A stretch of 64,000 nt of DNA, from NCBI GenBank assembly GCA_016648135.1, contig JADDOH010005162.1, positions 150,095 to 214,094 of the forward strand, read 5' to 3'. This DNA comes from Agrypnia vestita. Its lineage: Eukaryota > Arthropoda > Insecta > Trichoptera > Phryganeidae. Shown piece by piece: positions 42,746 to 54,605 of this stretch; position 1 is the first letter of the stretch; each line of letters starts with the position of its first letter. The notes below the pieces were generated by a model. It worked only from the letters and a program-made list of their open reading frames with translations. It was not told where the DNA came from and did no database searches. A program made the position numbers and the translations under genes.

Positions 42746-44577
42746 ATGCGTTGTTATATCGCAAACTATTGAAGAATAGACTCGTGTATTGGCAATCGTA
42801 AAAAACAAATTCGAAACAGTCTTCTATTTCTTATGCAGTGTGACGTCGTTTATGGACGTTAATTCGTGATCACTAGGTAAATATCTAGAAATAAGTATTA
42901 TATATTTTAATAAAACAAAAACCTAAATATGCTTTCTTACACCAAAACAAATACAAATACTGTACGCGACGCCGGTTCGCCGATTCGCCGCGTACGTTGG
43001 GGGTGATATATGGAGGGAAATGGGATTAGAAATAGGACGATTAAAAGGAATGATGAGACGAGAAGTGGACTGTATTGGTCGAGAAAGAGAGAGACGTTTC
43101 GTCTTACTTTTGTCTCTCGGCGCCCCTTACAGATGTCACCTTACCAAACACTCGATTCACTCGGTTGGTGATGAGACGAGAAAATATTCATAATATGCAC
43201 GATTAAGTATATGGTGAGAATTTACAGGGAAAGAGGCGATAAAATCTGTCCTATCACTTCAACAACGAGATAGCGAGACTTGTCGAAACGAAAGGCAAAC
43301 TGGTACTATGGAGGGTAGGATAAATTTCAATAGAGACAAATCAGTGTTGCCACATAATAAAAAAACAATATTTTGTAAAAACCGATTTCTGTGCCAACGT
43401 GACGTCACGAATATTGAACAAATACAATACACAAATACAAAACTCATCTCTAGAATTAACTTTGTATTTAGCACATTATCACTACTACCCTGTCTTATAA
43501 TCAATCCACCAAAATGCAATCACTCTCACTATATATACTACATTATGTTTATTATCTATTGTGGCGTATATGTAACAAAATTTAACACGTATACCCAATT
43601 TGTTGCGAATTTGTTAAAAATCTAACTGTATACAAACAAGTTACTCTAATATAGGCGTCGCGTTGCCCAGTTAGGTAATTTTAATCCACAAAAATAAGAG
43701 CACCATAAAAATTTACGTATTCAGTAAACGAAAATATTTTAAAAACAAATAAATGTTGGAATTTTCGAAAATGACCTAAGTGCATCAGAAAGTTTTGTAC
43801 AAAAAGTAGATTTTTTCGCCAGTTCTAGAGAGAAGAAGACCTGTAGGATGAGACCCAGGAGGACATGGAAAAGGCCAATACCAAATTGACCCATAGCTTT
43901 TCCCTTAATGACTTTGAAGTTTTGAAAATGTTCTAGTCCTATATATTTTTTGGCACCCTCAAAATATTATTCGCTCGCTGCAAGATATTTTAACGTAAAA
44001 TGAGGAATATTAAAACAAAAAATTATTGTTAACAGAATTTGAAAAGTAGTCCCATGGCAAAAAAAAATGGTAGGGCGGTGCCTTGCCTCGAAAATAAATG
44101 CTAGGGCAGCGCTCTAGACCGCCCTGACCCTACAACACCACTGGGTATACTCAGGATATGAGCATATTCATGTTACAAGTGAACTCAAGATATAGGTATA
44201 CTAATTGAATATGCATGACTAATTGGGATTCTGATTCTCGGAATGCAATTATTTATCCAATCATTTTGCGCCCGTTTCATCCGTCGAAGGCGGTCTCGTG
44301 ATTGTTACTAGTCCCCAGTTCCTGTTGCCCCACAAAGGGCCAGGGTAGGTCCCGAGGGAGTTTGCCCCAACAAATAATAGCTCTTAAATGATGCTACGTC
44401 GCAAACCCTGCACATATTGAATTGTTAATATCTATTTGACTGTGAAATCTGAAACCGCATTGATGAGTTTTGGGGTCTCGGAGGAAAGTGTGGGGAGTAC
44501 ACTAAAAAGTATGTTTAGATGAATGATGCCGAAAATAGGGAGAAGTTTTCTATTAATACTGAAATATATTATTAGTA
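42746..44577. other. Non-coding stretch, no gene seen
   Basis: 42960-43260 and 44250-44350 are less AT-rich. Overlapping frames at 43259-43625 on both strands are not recognisable. Confidence 0.35.
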
Positions 44578-44760
44578 AAGATATAACATAGATGTCTCAT
44601 AGAGACGGAGCTGTTTAAATGGAAATGTAGGCATGGCAGTCATTGGGGGTTTTCAGAGCTTAGAACATGTTATATGGCTGGCTTAACTGATCACTTTACA
44701 TAATGTAACCACTCTTTCATCACCACATCTATCAAATTTTTGAGAGTTGTGTACCACAGA
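44578..44760 (+). repeat. Family T repeat copy
   Basis: ACATAGATGTCTCATAGAGA then CGGAGC, GGCTTAACTGATCACTTTAC and CACATCTATCAAATTTTTGA. Confidence 0.75.
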
Positions 44761-46259
44761 CATAAATAACGATCCCTCTGGAGACAAAAAACGAGTAATT
44801 GTGTTCTTGAAAAATTTGGATGTACTCAAAAATATTGTGGATATATGTTCACGGAGGAGCGTGTTCCCAATTTGCAGCCCTCCTAAGGTGGCAGGAATTA
44901 GTGAAAGGATATAGGGCTTCAGAAATATCCTTATCCTGGAAGCCCGCCTTACTCCAGCATCCAGCATTGATGCGCATTGGAGAAAGATACTGGCCCCTCA
45001 TAATCGACATTCCACCGCTCGCTAAAGCCGCTATTATATGATATATTTCTTTTTTTCGTGTTAATATTTACACCTATATCTACTTGTTTTCTCTTCTATT
45101 TTATGTTTTTTTTCTCTTTTCATTTATATGATAATTTCATGTATGTACCTATTCTCATATGGAATGTGTAGGGCTGAAAAAACCTTTCCACATACTGGAA
45201 TAAATTTTTATTTATTTATTATTATATTTATGCACAATTATCAGCTGTTTTCTTTTAAATTGGCGTTTAATTGGCATTTGTCAAAATGTAATTCTTTATT
45301 AGGGTTAGGAAATGCCACATTATACTGTAGTCATTTCGGGATCTCAACGATTTTTTCGGCGGACGAACGAAAGGGTATGCCGCTTAGAAGACAGGAAGGG
45401 TTGATCTTCGAATATTGAGAACGAGGCTCTTCTGGCGACTGTTAATACGGGCAAAAGTTACACCACTGGATACTGGATCCTCTTCATCCCCGTAATCGAC
45501 CATCGTCCAAGCGAATGGGAAATGTCCACGAAAGATAATTGTAGGTACATAAAATGTTTTGAATTTATTTTTCATTTTTGTATATAATATAATTTTAAAA
45601 AAGGTCAGACAGTTATGCAACACTTTAATATTATTTATTTAAGGGGATATAACCCCTGAGAGCCAAAAAATAGGTAAAAATTGGGTGAGATTACGTATTG
45701 TGTAATTAATCAGGGAAGATGAAAACAAAACTCGACTTACGATTTATTGAGTTTATTATATAAATTTACAATAATGACAACTATTTACTATAAATGTTAG
45801 TAGTAAGTAAGAAGTGAAGCAGCTGGCGCGTGATGAGCTGGGTGGGCTGCGCATGCAGCCAGGGCCTCGACATTATTCAGTGGTGAGTGCCTCGGCTACG
45901 GCGAGCTTTGATTGCTGATGTACAGACGGCGGCAACATACCCACTGTAAAATGGAAGGGTCCCTATATACACATATAAATATTGCACCAATATTTAATAT
46001 AATTATTTTAAGTACCTCCTACGCTGTATCCATTTAATAGTTTAAAAATATAAACAAATTGTCTCCCCATATGTCTCCTAACGCTCTATTTAGATATTCA
46101 TAAAAGTGTGTTTTTAGGCATTTAGAAGCACTCCCAATGGAAATAATTTCCATACCTAACATTTTCACGGGATACTACCACAAATCACCAAAATGTTAAG
46201 ATATGAACTAACGTAAATTTTTTGTCCATAATCTGGTTGTACGTTTGGTTCCAATACGT
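44761..46259. other. Non-coding stretch, no gene seen
   Basis: 44830-45030 and 45810-45960 are less AT-rich; short frames there have no recognisable domains. Confidence 0.35.
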
Positions 46260-46378
46260 TCACTTTGCTTAATTTACGTTTGGCTAACGTTGCATTATGT
46301 ATTCAATTAAGCCAGCTCAGACAGGTCGTAAACCCTAGGCCTCCTTAAAAATACTTCTATAATCTATCTTTCTAAATA
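46260..46378 (-). repeat. Family T repeat fragment
   Basis: GCTAACGTTGCATTATGTAT, TTAAGCCAGCTCAGACAGGT and TTCTATAATCTATCTT. Confidence 0.65.
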
Positions 46379-46469
46379 TAATGCTACTATAAAGTTTTAG
46401 AAGTCTTGAAGAGTTTTAATTGTGTTGAAAAAAGTATTGCTGACGTGAGAAATATTACGTTATATTTTA

Positions 46470-46640
46470 TTTATGATTTTATCGATGATGGTTAACTGAT
46501 TTTTTCCAATTCGAAGTGCAATCGTGTATACTAGATGACAGTTATGTCTCAGTTAGCGATAATCTATGCAATCAGATACAAATTTCAAATAAATGTACCA
46601 CGAATAACCGGTTAAAATAACGGTTTGACCGTCACTAACA
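46470..46640. repeat. MITE-like repeat (copies at 10.2 and 31.9 kb)
   Basis: ATTTTATCGATGATGGTTAA, ATGCAATCAGATACAAATTT and AACCGGTTAAAATAACGG then TTTGACCGTCACTA. Confidence 0.6.
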
Positions 46641-47545
46641 TTTGTCGATGACTAAATCGATAATAGCGGAAAATTATGTACACGGAGACCCACATTTGTG
46701 TGCAACTCTGTTGTCGTTAAAGTAAGGCCTTTTACGTGCCATGTTTAAGTTTTTACGCTGTTTTCTGACTACCCTGCCCACCGCGCCACACACCACTCTG
46801 TTGTGTAAGATAAAACCTTTCCAAGTTGTGTGGGAACAGGGCTGCCCCATTATCCCGGGAGTTCTCGTTCTAAGTGATGTTAATGGATAAGTTCGTAGCA
46901 TTATTCCTCTCTAAAGCTATTTGATATATTTTTCAATGCCATATTAGTGTGTGTAGGTGTTTGGGAGAAAATGCCCACCCGTCCAGAGGCACCTTCTCGA
47001 GTCGGCACGTGAAGTGTATTGTGAGTGGTGCGTGGTTGTGTGAGATGATTAGGCAGAGGCAGGGTGAGTAGATGGATACAGGGCATACATTTTACTCACG
47101 ATTAACCGTGGTATTTTTTTTTACATATGCGTATTTACATATTTTTTTACATACGCATATTTACATATTTTTAAATATTACATTTTTACATTACATATAA
47201 TTTACAGATGCGGCATTGAGTACAGAAATATTACTTGCGAGTGCTACGGAGGTCGGTGATAGAGTGGATGTACCTATCGGCGACCGGGACCTGGTTGGTC
47301 GCATCGAGCCCCTGATTGGTTGATATCGCTCGATGTGTGCGGCTAGAGTCGTGAAAGCTCTGGACCACCACAATATGTTTTTTTACAGTATGGTGTAGTC
47401 AGACAGGGTGGGGCTTTTAAATCTAATTTGTTGTAAGTGGAATAGGTAAAGATGTTAGTTATTAAAGTAGTTTTGTGGAATATTTCAATATTAATTTACA
47501 AATAATAACTTTTTATAATTGTCAAAATATTAAATACTAGCCGTT
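46641..47545. other. Non-coding stretch with a small tandem array at 47115-47170
   Basis: TTTTTTACATA[TC]GC[GA]TATTTACATA occurs twice in tandem. 46680-47090 and 47200-47370 are less AT-rich, with no recognised gene. Confidence 0.4.
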
Positions 47546-47725
47546 CGGCCGTGAAAAATCACGGTAATTTGGTGGAAGTATCACGGTCGTGTGTTGCCTG
47601 AACCATTGCGTATTGCGCGCTGATTGCGTGTCATACTCTAATCATCTAAAGTTTTAATTCTAACAATTTACTTTACGAATCAACAGACAGACAGACAGCG
47701 AAATTATTATATTTAGATTAATCAA
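47546..47725 (+). repeat. SINE-like repeat with GACA tail
   Basis: ACTAGCCGTTCGGCCGTGAA, GCGCGCTGATTGCGTG and AACAGACAGACAGACAG then CGAAATTATTATATTTAGA, as at 31.7 kb. Confidence 0.65.
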
Positions 47726-47959
47726 ATCTACCCAAAATGTGCTCCACTACAAACTCACAAGATACACTATTAGAAATAATGCGTCACTAACAAGCTGTTT
47801 TAGAAACAGACCAAGGTTGGCTGGGAACATTGGGTGCCCAGGTTCAGGACAAGTATAGCCCAGTACTATTTCATATACCGAGGGGTTAATTATTTTATTG
47901 CCCTTCCAGGTGAATCAAAAATGGTCAATGGTACCTTCATCAAGATACAACGCATACTT

Positions 47960-48185
47960 TCTTCTTCCTAGCATTGTCCCAACTCATTGCCTAGGCAGGC
48001 TGTTGGGGTCGGCTCTTCTCGTTCTCAGGCTGTATTTACTCCGGTTCAGGGTATGGTGGCATTCTTTCAGGCCGTTTCTCTGTAGTATTTTGAAGCATGG
48101 GGTCATCCAGGAGTTCTTTGGTCTTCCTCTGGATGACTGTCGATGAAGCTCCGTAGACATTGCCTGCTTAGATACAACGCATACT
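47960..48185 (-). mobile_element. LINE 3' tail (family L-d)
   Basis: The minus-strand frame 48214-47984 reads RQSSRGRPKNSWMTP, LQRNGLKECHHTLNRSKYS and RTRRADPNSLPRQ. The GRPK..W and RTRRADP motifs are typical of the end of LINE open frames. Truncated at the 5' side. Confidence 0.75.
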
Positions 48186-48364
48186 AAAAATAAAAAATCG
48201 AAGTATATGTACACAATTACAAAATAAATATTTGGGAGATAAATAAATAAATAATTAAGTATCTATCAATACGAAAACAAATTTAAAAGATAATTATTTG
48301 GAAAAATATCCTATTTATATGTAATATTCAATTTATTATTAATACTTTCTCTTATTTTCAAAAT

Positions 48365-48598
48365 TTATAATTTATCCAACTGTAATTCTATATAATCTGT
48401 ATGTAATTTTTTTAAACCCTTATTGATATCAAAAGAATGATCCATTTCCAGAATGTGATTAGAAATTACGGAATAATTATTGCTACTTAAATACCTTAAA
48501 TGTTCCTTAACTTTCGATTTTTGATTTTTAATTTTTAGTACACGTTGTATTCTGATGAAGGGACCATTATTACCCTCGAAACATGTTGGTAATTTCAA
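48365..48598 (-). pseudogene. Penelope-like C-terminal peptide remnant
   Basis: The minus-strand frame reads KVKEHLRYLSSNNYSV, SNHILEMDHSFDINKGL and KKLH. The related arms at 19.5 kb read KKHLRCLNNQSFSDF, ANHLLENDHGFD and STLH, so two loci preserve the same peptide pattern. HLR ... NH.LE.DH.FD ... LH is compatible with the segment following a GIY-YIG endonuclease in Penelope-like elements (tentative). The antisense of the adjacent hammerhead is in the same open frame. Confidence 0.45.
48545..48595 (+). ncRNA. Hammerhead ribozyme motif, ACAUGU family variant
   Basis: CUGAUGA at 48552-48558, one extra A, stem II AGGG/CCCU or GGG/CUC with a long loop, GAAA at 48578-48581, palindromic ACAUGU at 48581-48586, U at 48587, and stem I GGUA with UAUU through wobbles. 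The core is intact. Single copy here, not in an obvious inverted pair. Confidence 0.55.
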
Positions 48599-49263
48599 AA
48601 ACTTAGCAGAAGTATAATCTCATTTAAAAACATTAAATATCTTAAGATTACAGATCGTGATCATATATTAAACTTATATTTCACACATTGTGCACTTAAC
48701 CGACGAAAATTACTGAGACTAGTTACTTCCTTTCTTGGCAGTTCAAATAATTTGAAACCTTTAGAGTATTTTGCGGTCCTGCCAGTTTTGTTTGTGGAAG
48801 TCTAAAATTCCACCGACTTCTCATAGAATAAGTGTGGACCTTAAAATTGTATTTCATATTCTTGTTTACAAATTATGGTACTAATCGGATTTTGATTTTT
48901 TATATCAAGACTAGGACATTTTGTATAATTTGTTGCGTAACTGTTATTAACCTAAACAGCTTTACCATATCGTTAATTCTTGTATATTTATAGTCATTAT
49001 TATTATTAAAATATGTCCGACTGTAGTGTCATGAGTAAAAATTGATCTCCATGTACAATTTTATTTTTATTAATTTTATGTACAACATTAACAATATGTT
49101 AGTCCTGAGGATACAATTACTGAATTTTGTCCACAGAAGGATAATTATTTATTATTATTAATAATAGTTAATTAATTAATAATAATCGGGTGAATATCAT
49201 ATATTTTTAAGAAGAATATTGCTTAATATTCCGCTCCGAAGTATCATTACCAGCTGAAATATA
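48599..49263. other. AT-rich non-coding stretch, no gene seen
   Basis: 49100-49200 shares ACAATTACTGAATTTTGTCC with sequence next to family T copies. Confidence 0.4.
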
Positions 49264-49319
49264 TGCATATATATAATATATATATAATATATTATATATA
49301 TATATATTTTTTTTTTTTT
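49264..49319. repeat. (TA)n microsatellite and T-run
   Basis: Alternating TA followed by T14. Confidence 0.9.
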
Positions 49320-49439
49320 GTTTTGATCGTTTGATCATTTGATTGATCACCTGAAGGGCGCTTCAAACAAAAAAATATAGTACAAAACAATTAACTGGCT
49401 AAAAAAATATATTTACTATTACTTTTACACTGAATAACA

Positions 49440-49545
49440 TGCAAAAAAAAATGGAAATTGCGGTTAAAACTATACTCGAGAGTGCCAGTAAGAATTAGAT
49501 GTTTTCGCGGAGTGCATACTAGGAGTGGAAAACATTAGGTTGTGT
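49440..49545 (-). repeat. Dispersed repeat, inverse of 20230-20350
   Basis: GAGAGTGCCAGTAAGAATTA, GTTTTCGCGGAGTGCATA and CTAGGAGTGGAAAACATTAG. Confidence 0.75.
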
Positions 49546-49556
49546 TGTGACGGTCT

Positions 49557-49672
49557 GATTCTATAGCTAAGCCAGCTCATACAAGTCGTAAGCCCTGGAC
49601 CACCCTATAAAGACTTCCATACATGTTTCCCTTACAAATAGCTTCGTTTCACCTGTGATTTATGTCTATAAT
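49557..49672 (-). repeat. Family T repeat fragment
   Basis: CTAAGCCAGCTCATACAAGT, CGTAAGCCCTGGACCACC and AGCTTCGTTTCACCTGTGAT. Confidence 0.65.
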
Positions 49673-49689
49673 TTCGTACATGTCCGGGA

Positions 49690-49920
49690 TTTTCAATATT
49701 TTTTTTTAATAAATAGTTTCTTTACCCCGGCTAAAATGCTATCCACCCCTCCCTGCAGCCCGCCCTGCAGAAGTCCCACGAGTGCTGCACACACACACAC
49801 ACACACCACCACCCCCGGCCGCAACCTGATACCCCGCTAATAGCTGACTAATTATTTATGGGGATTCCCAGCGGGGTGAGTGCACTGCCGTCGGGCGCCG
49901 AGGGCGATCGCAAATCTGGT
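49690..49920. promoter_or_regulatory. GC-rich island, candidate regulatory element
   Basis: GC-rich with a (CA)n run at about 49789-49805. Contains CCCCGCTAATAGC (the inverse of GCTATTAGCGGGG at 1280-1292), ACTAATTATTTATGGGG and GCGATCGCAAA. No repeat ends. It lies 11 kb downstream of otd. Function is inference. Confidence 0.35.
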
Positions 49921-50214
49921 GACTATCCTATAGGGCGGGTAAACATTAACCAGCATCTTCGTCTTCCCTGACGGTCATGGCTCCCTCCCTTTAGACCGTA
50001 CTCCTCCACGTCTTGGTATCTTGCAGATCTAAGAGTTGTCTCCTGCATGGAGAAGTATCTTCTGCACTTAACAATTGGATTTTTGAAGTATTCAAGACGA
50101 TGGATTTTAAAGTTGTACTTTACAATGACATATGCTACAGAAGTAATAAATTTTAATAGCTTTGACCCGTCAAACATGTTTTTTTTGGTTTGAATTTTTT
50201 TAGAATATTTTGAG

Positions 50215-50605
50215 TTTGTTCAAATCTTTCACAACAGTGCTGGATTTATGTCACAGAGACATTATTAATCAATTAATGTATATTATAGATATCTCACAGA
50301 GACGAAACTGTGTTTCTTATGGGAAAGTAGGTATAGAAGTCATTTGGGTGTACATAGGACTTATGACCTATCTTATGGTTGGCTTAAGTGATCACTTTAC
50401 ACAATGTAACATTCGCCATTTCCAAGTAAGCATGGTATATTCTATCATGGGTGGAAATGGCGAATGTTACATTATGTAAAGTGATCACTTAAGCCAACCA
50501 TAAGATAGGTCATAAGTCCTATGTACACCCAAATGACTTCTATACCTACTTTCCCATAAGAAATACAGTTTCGTCTCTGTGAGATACCTATAATATACAT
50601 TAATT
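50215..50605. repeat. Family T as a long inverted pair
   Basis: 50274-50424 is almost exactly inverted at 50452-50603 around a 27 bp loop. The upstream 50215-50273 is the inverse of the family's 3' end as seen at 8150-8210. The two arms are far more alike to each other than to other copies. Confidence 0.85.
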
Positions 50606-51047
50606 GAATTTTTTTATTTTTTTTATTTTTAACATAACATTACATTAAATTACATTACAAATATAATTATACAATAATAATTTATCATACAATCATATAA
50701 TAAAATATGTAACTACCCTTGCATATACCAAAATTGCAGCAAAACATTATTTTTTTATGTCCTAGTGACAAACAAATCAAAATACATAATTTTTTTCTAT
50801 GAAGTTGTTTTTATATTCAATTTTTTAAAATAAAATATGTTAGAATTTTTTTTTGTCACAACTCTAAATTTTCTTATATGTTCACATGTATGATTGACCT
50901 ATGATTTGTACTTGCTGAAAATCTGCTTAATATTGGAGAACGATCCAGGGAAAATGTATAAAAATGAATGAGGTAGGACTGGTATATCGGGGCAGATGAT
51001 TGTGGATGATTGATCAAAACAAAAGAAAAATAAAATTATATATGATA
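50606..51047. other. AT-rich non-coding stretch, no gene seen
   Basis: Nothing recognised. Confidence 0.5.
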
Positions 51048-51592
51048 TGTGGGGTATAAAAACAAAGGCAGCAATATCCAACAATTAGAAAATTGTTTTG
51101 AAAGAAGTCACCGAGGATTACTAATTTAAAATGTACTGAATCATGGATTTTATGTATATATCCCTTCCAAAATCATGTATTCTATAAATTTGTAAGCTAT
51201 GTTTCCTATAAAATCTCGAATTCAGTACATATAAAATTAGTAATAATTAGTAAATGCAATGACTGCATTAATTTTTTTTGATATTGCTGCCCTTGATGAG
51301 AACTAAAAACCTTCTTAGAACCATCCGAGATGAAGACCCTAAGAACCTGCGATATCCAAGACATTGTACGATGGAGAAGGTAGAGAAGGCGTTTCTGGTG
51401 AGACCACGTCGAAAGAATGGACAAGACAAGACATCCCCGTGATGCGCGGGATTCGTCGAGACCACCAAAGAAATGAGGAGATAGCTGGACATCCTCGTCA
51501 CAAGACCAGGACTGACCTGTCAATACAAATAAAGAATCTTGTAAAAGAAGTAGAAGAAGCTGACTTGCTTTGCTTTTATACCCCACATATAA
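51048..51592. repeat. ATGTGGGG-family MITE containing a LINE tail
   Basis: Left end ATGTGGGGTATAAAAACAAA, right end TTTGCTTTTATACCCCACAT. The family interior (GCAGCAATATCC...GATATTGCTGCC) runs to about 51290, then a LINE fragment fills 51290-51578 before the right end. Confidence 0.7.
51290..51578 (+). mobile_element. Degenerate LINE 3' tail (family L-e)
   Basis: In shifting + frames it reads a WDHVERMDKTRHPRDAR-like motif followed by DSSRPPKKWR and a QDQD stretch. This resembles the post-RT tail (W..HV.RMD ... GRP...W.D). Broken by stops and shifts. Confidence 0.55.
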
Positions 51593-51659
51593 GGCCAGAA
51601 GGATACAAGTCTACACAACAACAGCTTGCTTCAAAGTACTGACTGCACGCCGTCGATGG

Positions 51660-51694
51660 TTAGGTTAGGTTAGGTTAGGTTAGGTTAGGTTAGT
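51660..51694. repeat. Interstitial (TTAGG)7
   Basis: Seven perfect tandem TTAGG units, the insect telomere repeat, next to the LINE/MITE composite. Confidence 0.95.
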
Positions 51695-51789
51695 TTTGGT
51701 ACTATAATTTACGAGATTAAGGTCCATCCTGCTGAGGCAAATCGTCTGAACAAAGCGACTGCGAAACATCAGGTTGTCATCGAACAAGA

Positions 51790-51965
51790 CGTCACCTGTT
51801 GTTGCAGCTTGGCGAAGCCGAGGTTGCAGGAAGCGCCCTCCGGGAGCGAACCCGGTCCCTGGGGACCAGCGGCTAATGAACTCCCACCGCCGCCGCTCGG
51901 CATGTTGCGCGCAACACGGATAATCCGAGCCCTAGGGGGCACGTGTTGGCAAAACAGCGTGTAAT
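51790..51965. promoter_or_regulatory. GC-rich island with a TAATCC site
   Basis: GC-rich, no repeat ends. CGGATAATCCG (51918-51928) includes TAATCC; also GCGGCTAATGAACTCCC and GGGCACGTGTTGG. Function is inference. Confidence 0.3.
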
Positions 51966-52316
51966 TTGAAACAAACATTTCCAAAGTGGTTAAGAGAAAT
52001 TCAATTTGGATGTCGTAACGCATTATTGGCTTTGTTCCAATGTTTTATGGTACAGGTTTCATTCCCATCTGTTATTAAACAATATCACTGATCATTGTGG
52101 CGTCAATAAGAATTGTTTATTCTTTTGCTCACATACTTTGATATATTTACTGTTTTTCAGTTAAGTTTGTAAAATTGTAATCACACGTTTCTACACATTT
52201 AATTTACTTGAGACGCGTTTTACTTTAGATTTTATTTCTTTTATTTATTTTAGGACAAAAACAGACGTGACGAATAGGTCTTTTTATATAAGTTTGCAAT
52301 TGGATTAATTAATGTG
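51966..52316. other. AT-rich non-coding stretch, no gene seen
   Basis: Nothing recognised. Confidence 0.45.
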
Positions 52317-52673
52317 GGTACAGTGCGTAATACGCGCATTGATTCGTTGTGAAGCTTACGGATCCGAGAATTTCCGAGCATCAAGCACCAAAGTCCCTGC
52401 TGAACTCAAGGCCAATAGGGCGAAGGAGCTTAGGAAGGCCAAAACTAGGATGGAGTGACAACGTCCTCAAAGACATCTTTGCCTTAGAGCTTCGAAACTG
52501 GAGAGAGCTGGCGCTAGACCGAGATGAGTGGAGGAAAATTATTGAGGAGGCCAAGACCCACCAAGGGTTGTAGTGCCAAATCGAAGAAGAAGAAGAAGAA
52601 GTTTACGGATACGTGAGAGGGGCGTATTCGTAAACTTAACACAACGAACAATGTGCGTATTACGCACTGTATC
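52317..52673. repeat. MITE with about 50 bp inverted ends, interrupted by a LINE tail
   Basis: TACAGTGCGTAATACGC at the left end and GCGTATTACGCACTGTA at the right are inverse; similarity continues inward (CATTG.TTCGTTGTG). The LINE fragment 52365-52605 lies between. Confidence 0.75.
52365..52605 (+). mobile_element. LINE 3' tail (family L-a)
   Basis: The frame reads SEHQAPKSLLNSRPIGRRS, GRPKLGWSDNVLKD, NWRELALDRDEWRKIIEEA and KTHQGL, then a stop and (GAA)n. It has the cleanest 3' end of the three family copies and is strongly 5' truncated. Confidence 0.85.
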
Positions 52674-54240
52674 CATACTAACTCAATTGAAAGCTTATAT
52701 GAAAAGACTTACACCTATAAGTTTTATGCATGACCGTATATTATTTTTTAGCTTCTTCTAAAATAGCAAGATTTTGAGGTGCTTTTATTAATATAATTAA
52801 CAAAAATATACTTTGTTTTCACCACTTACTTATTGAAAATCTTAACATGTTTTATGTTTAGAGTTTAGGAACCTTAAACCTATATGATTTATGGCATTGG
52901 TATAATTTTTACATGAAAGTATATATTTTTACAAATATGTTGAATTTCGGAAAATTCTTGGGTTCTGTCGACCGCCGAAAAAAAGAACAAAAAAAAAAAC
53001 GATTATCATAATTGACATTATAATTTAGTCTTCGAGGTAGTAGGGGTTTTTGAAAATATAGATTTTTGACAAAATATCGGGCGTTTGAATTTAAAATAAC
53101 GTTTTTAGGGAAAATATTCGGGTTTACTATGCCAATAAAAAAATTACGACACTTAAAAAAATACTACGACAAAGACTAGATAATTATGTATAGAATAACC
53201 ACTAGAAATTTCAATTTGATCGGTTCAGTGGTCGCCGAGATATTTTGGTCACTGATTTTCAAAATATGGTTTTGAGTTAAACGCGTTTGAAAATTGAGCA
53301 AATTTTTAATGTTTCATCTTACATAAAATTATCGATTCCAGGTCTGTAATAAAAGTCCTCCATCTTGCTTAGATTCCCATATCATTGAGCACTCTTCACA
53401 AACGTTATATAAATAGGTCTAACGTTTCTATTATGAAAAAACCCGACTGGCAGCCACATGCGTGTAGCAAGGTTTTTGAAATTTTCACCAGATATTCTTT
53501 AGCTTTAAGAAAATGCAAAAATTTAAAAATCGATTTTTTCAAAATGTCTAGGTAGGTATTCCCCCTTTAAGTGTGTAATTCTTTCTGCTTACCATTTCTT
53601 TACAACTAGCATAAGCATTTCTTTTAATGGTAACATTACTCCGACAAATTACTAAAACAAAAAACTTTAAACCCCATTATCTCAGAATGTATATTTTGGA
53701 AAGATGTATGTACACTTGAGGTGCGTTATATTGTAACACTTCATTTTTATGGACTAAATTCACTTTGAATTATTAACGCACAACTCTTACCCACCGTGGT
53801 ATAAGTAGGGTGGTAGATGGGTCAGTCAAAGTAAACGCAAGTAAGAGATTTGATGTCAATTTTTTATTGCTAGTTTAACCGTTCAAATTGTTTTTTTTTT
53901 CCCGAATTTTCTTTTTTTTAGTGGCAAGAAAACTACCCTAAGGAGTGTTTTTGTCACTTGCACAAAATAAATGGGATGCATTTATTTACGTACGCGTGAA
54001 GATTCTATGAGAAATTTAAAGACATGGTAAATATTAGTATTTCGATCATTATAGCTGAAAAATTGATCTTATTTTAACATTTGAACACTTTGATTGGAGA
54101 AATTACTAGATGCGTGTGAACATACTGATGTCGATAAACATACGATAAAAAATAAAAATAATTTTAGTACTTAAAAAATATGTATTTTACTTTATATAAA
54201 AATGTCTGCCACCAACGCTATGAACAATTAGTTGTTCTAG
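52674..54240. other. AT-rich non-coding stretch, no gene seen
   Basis: The fragment at about 52811 resembles one arm of the 35.6 kb palindrome. Nothing else is assigned. Confidence 0.4.
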
Positions 54241-54600
54241 GTTAGTTTCTCATAATCTGAACTCGCGGAGGTCCGATAATCCAGTTTTTGGATATAAAAT
54301 GCGTGGATCTAGGCCGCCGTGAAGAGTCGTGTTTTGACAGTTCGTTCGGTGGGACGTTAGTTGCGGGCAACGACCAGGTGTGCCCAGTCGCGAATTAATA
54401 TCGATAATAGCGATAGATATCAAGCGAAACAATCGGGCGAGTACTCACCCAAGTTATTTAAAGAATAGCGTTAAGTTTAATTCGTGTTAAGTGACTTTGT
54501 ACATTGAATAAATCATAAATTAATATTGCTTATTAATTTCCAGTGTTTTCTTTTGCCTCACGCAGCCGTGATCCGTGAACGTATTGTATAAGCTGCTATT
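54241..54600 (+). promoter_or_regulatory. Promoter-like block, possible LTR remnant
   Basis: TATAAAAT at 54293-54300, GACAGTTCG about 40 bases downstream, AATAAA at 54507-54512 and then a GC-richer block (CACGCAGCCGTGATCCGTGA). This order is that of an LTR (U3-R-U5), but no second LTR, primer site or gag/pol was found. Confidence 0.25.
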
Positions 54601-54605
54601 TTTAC

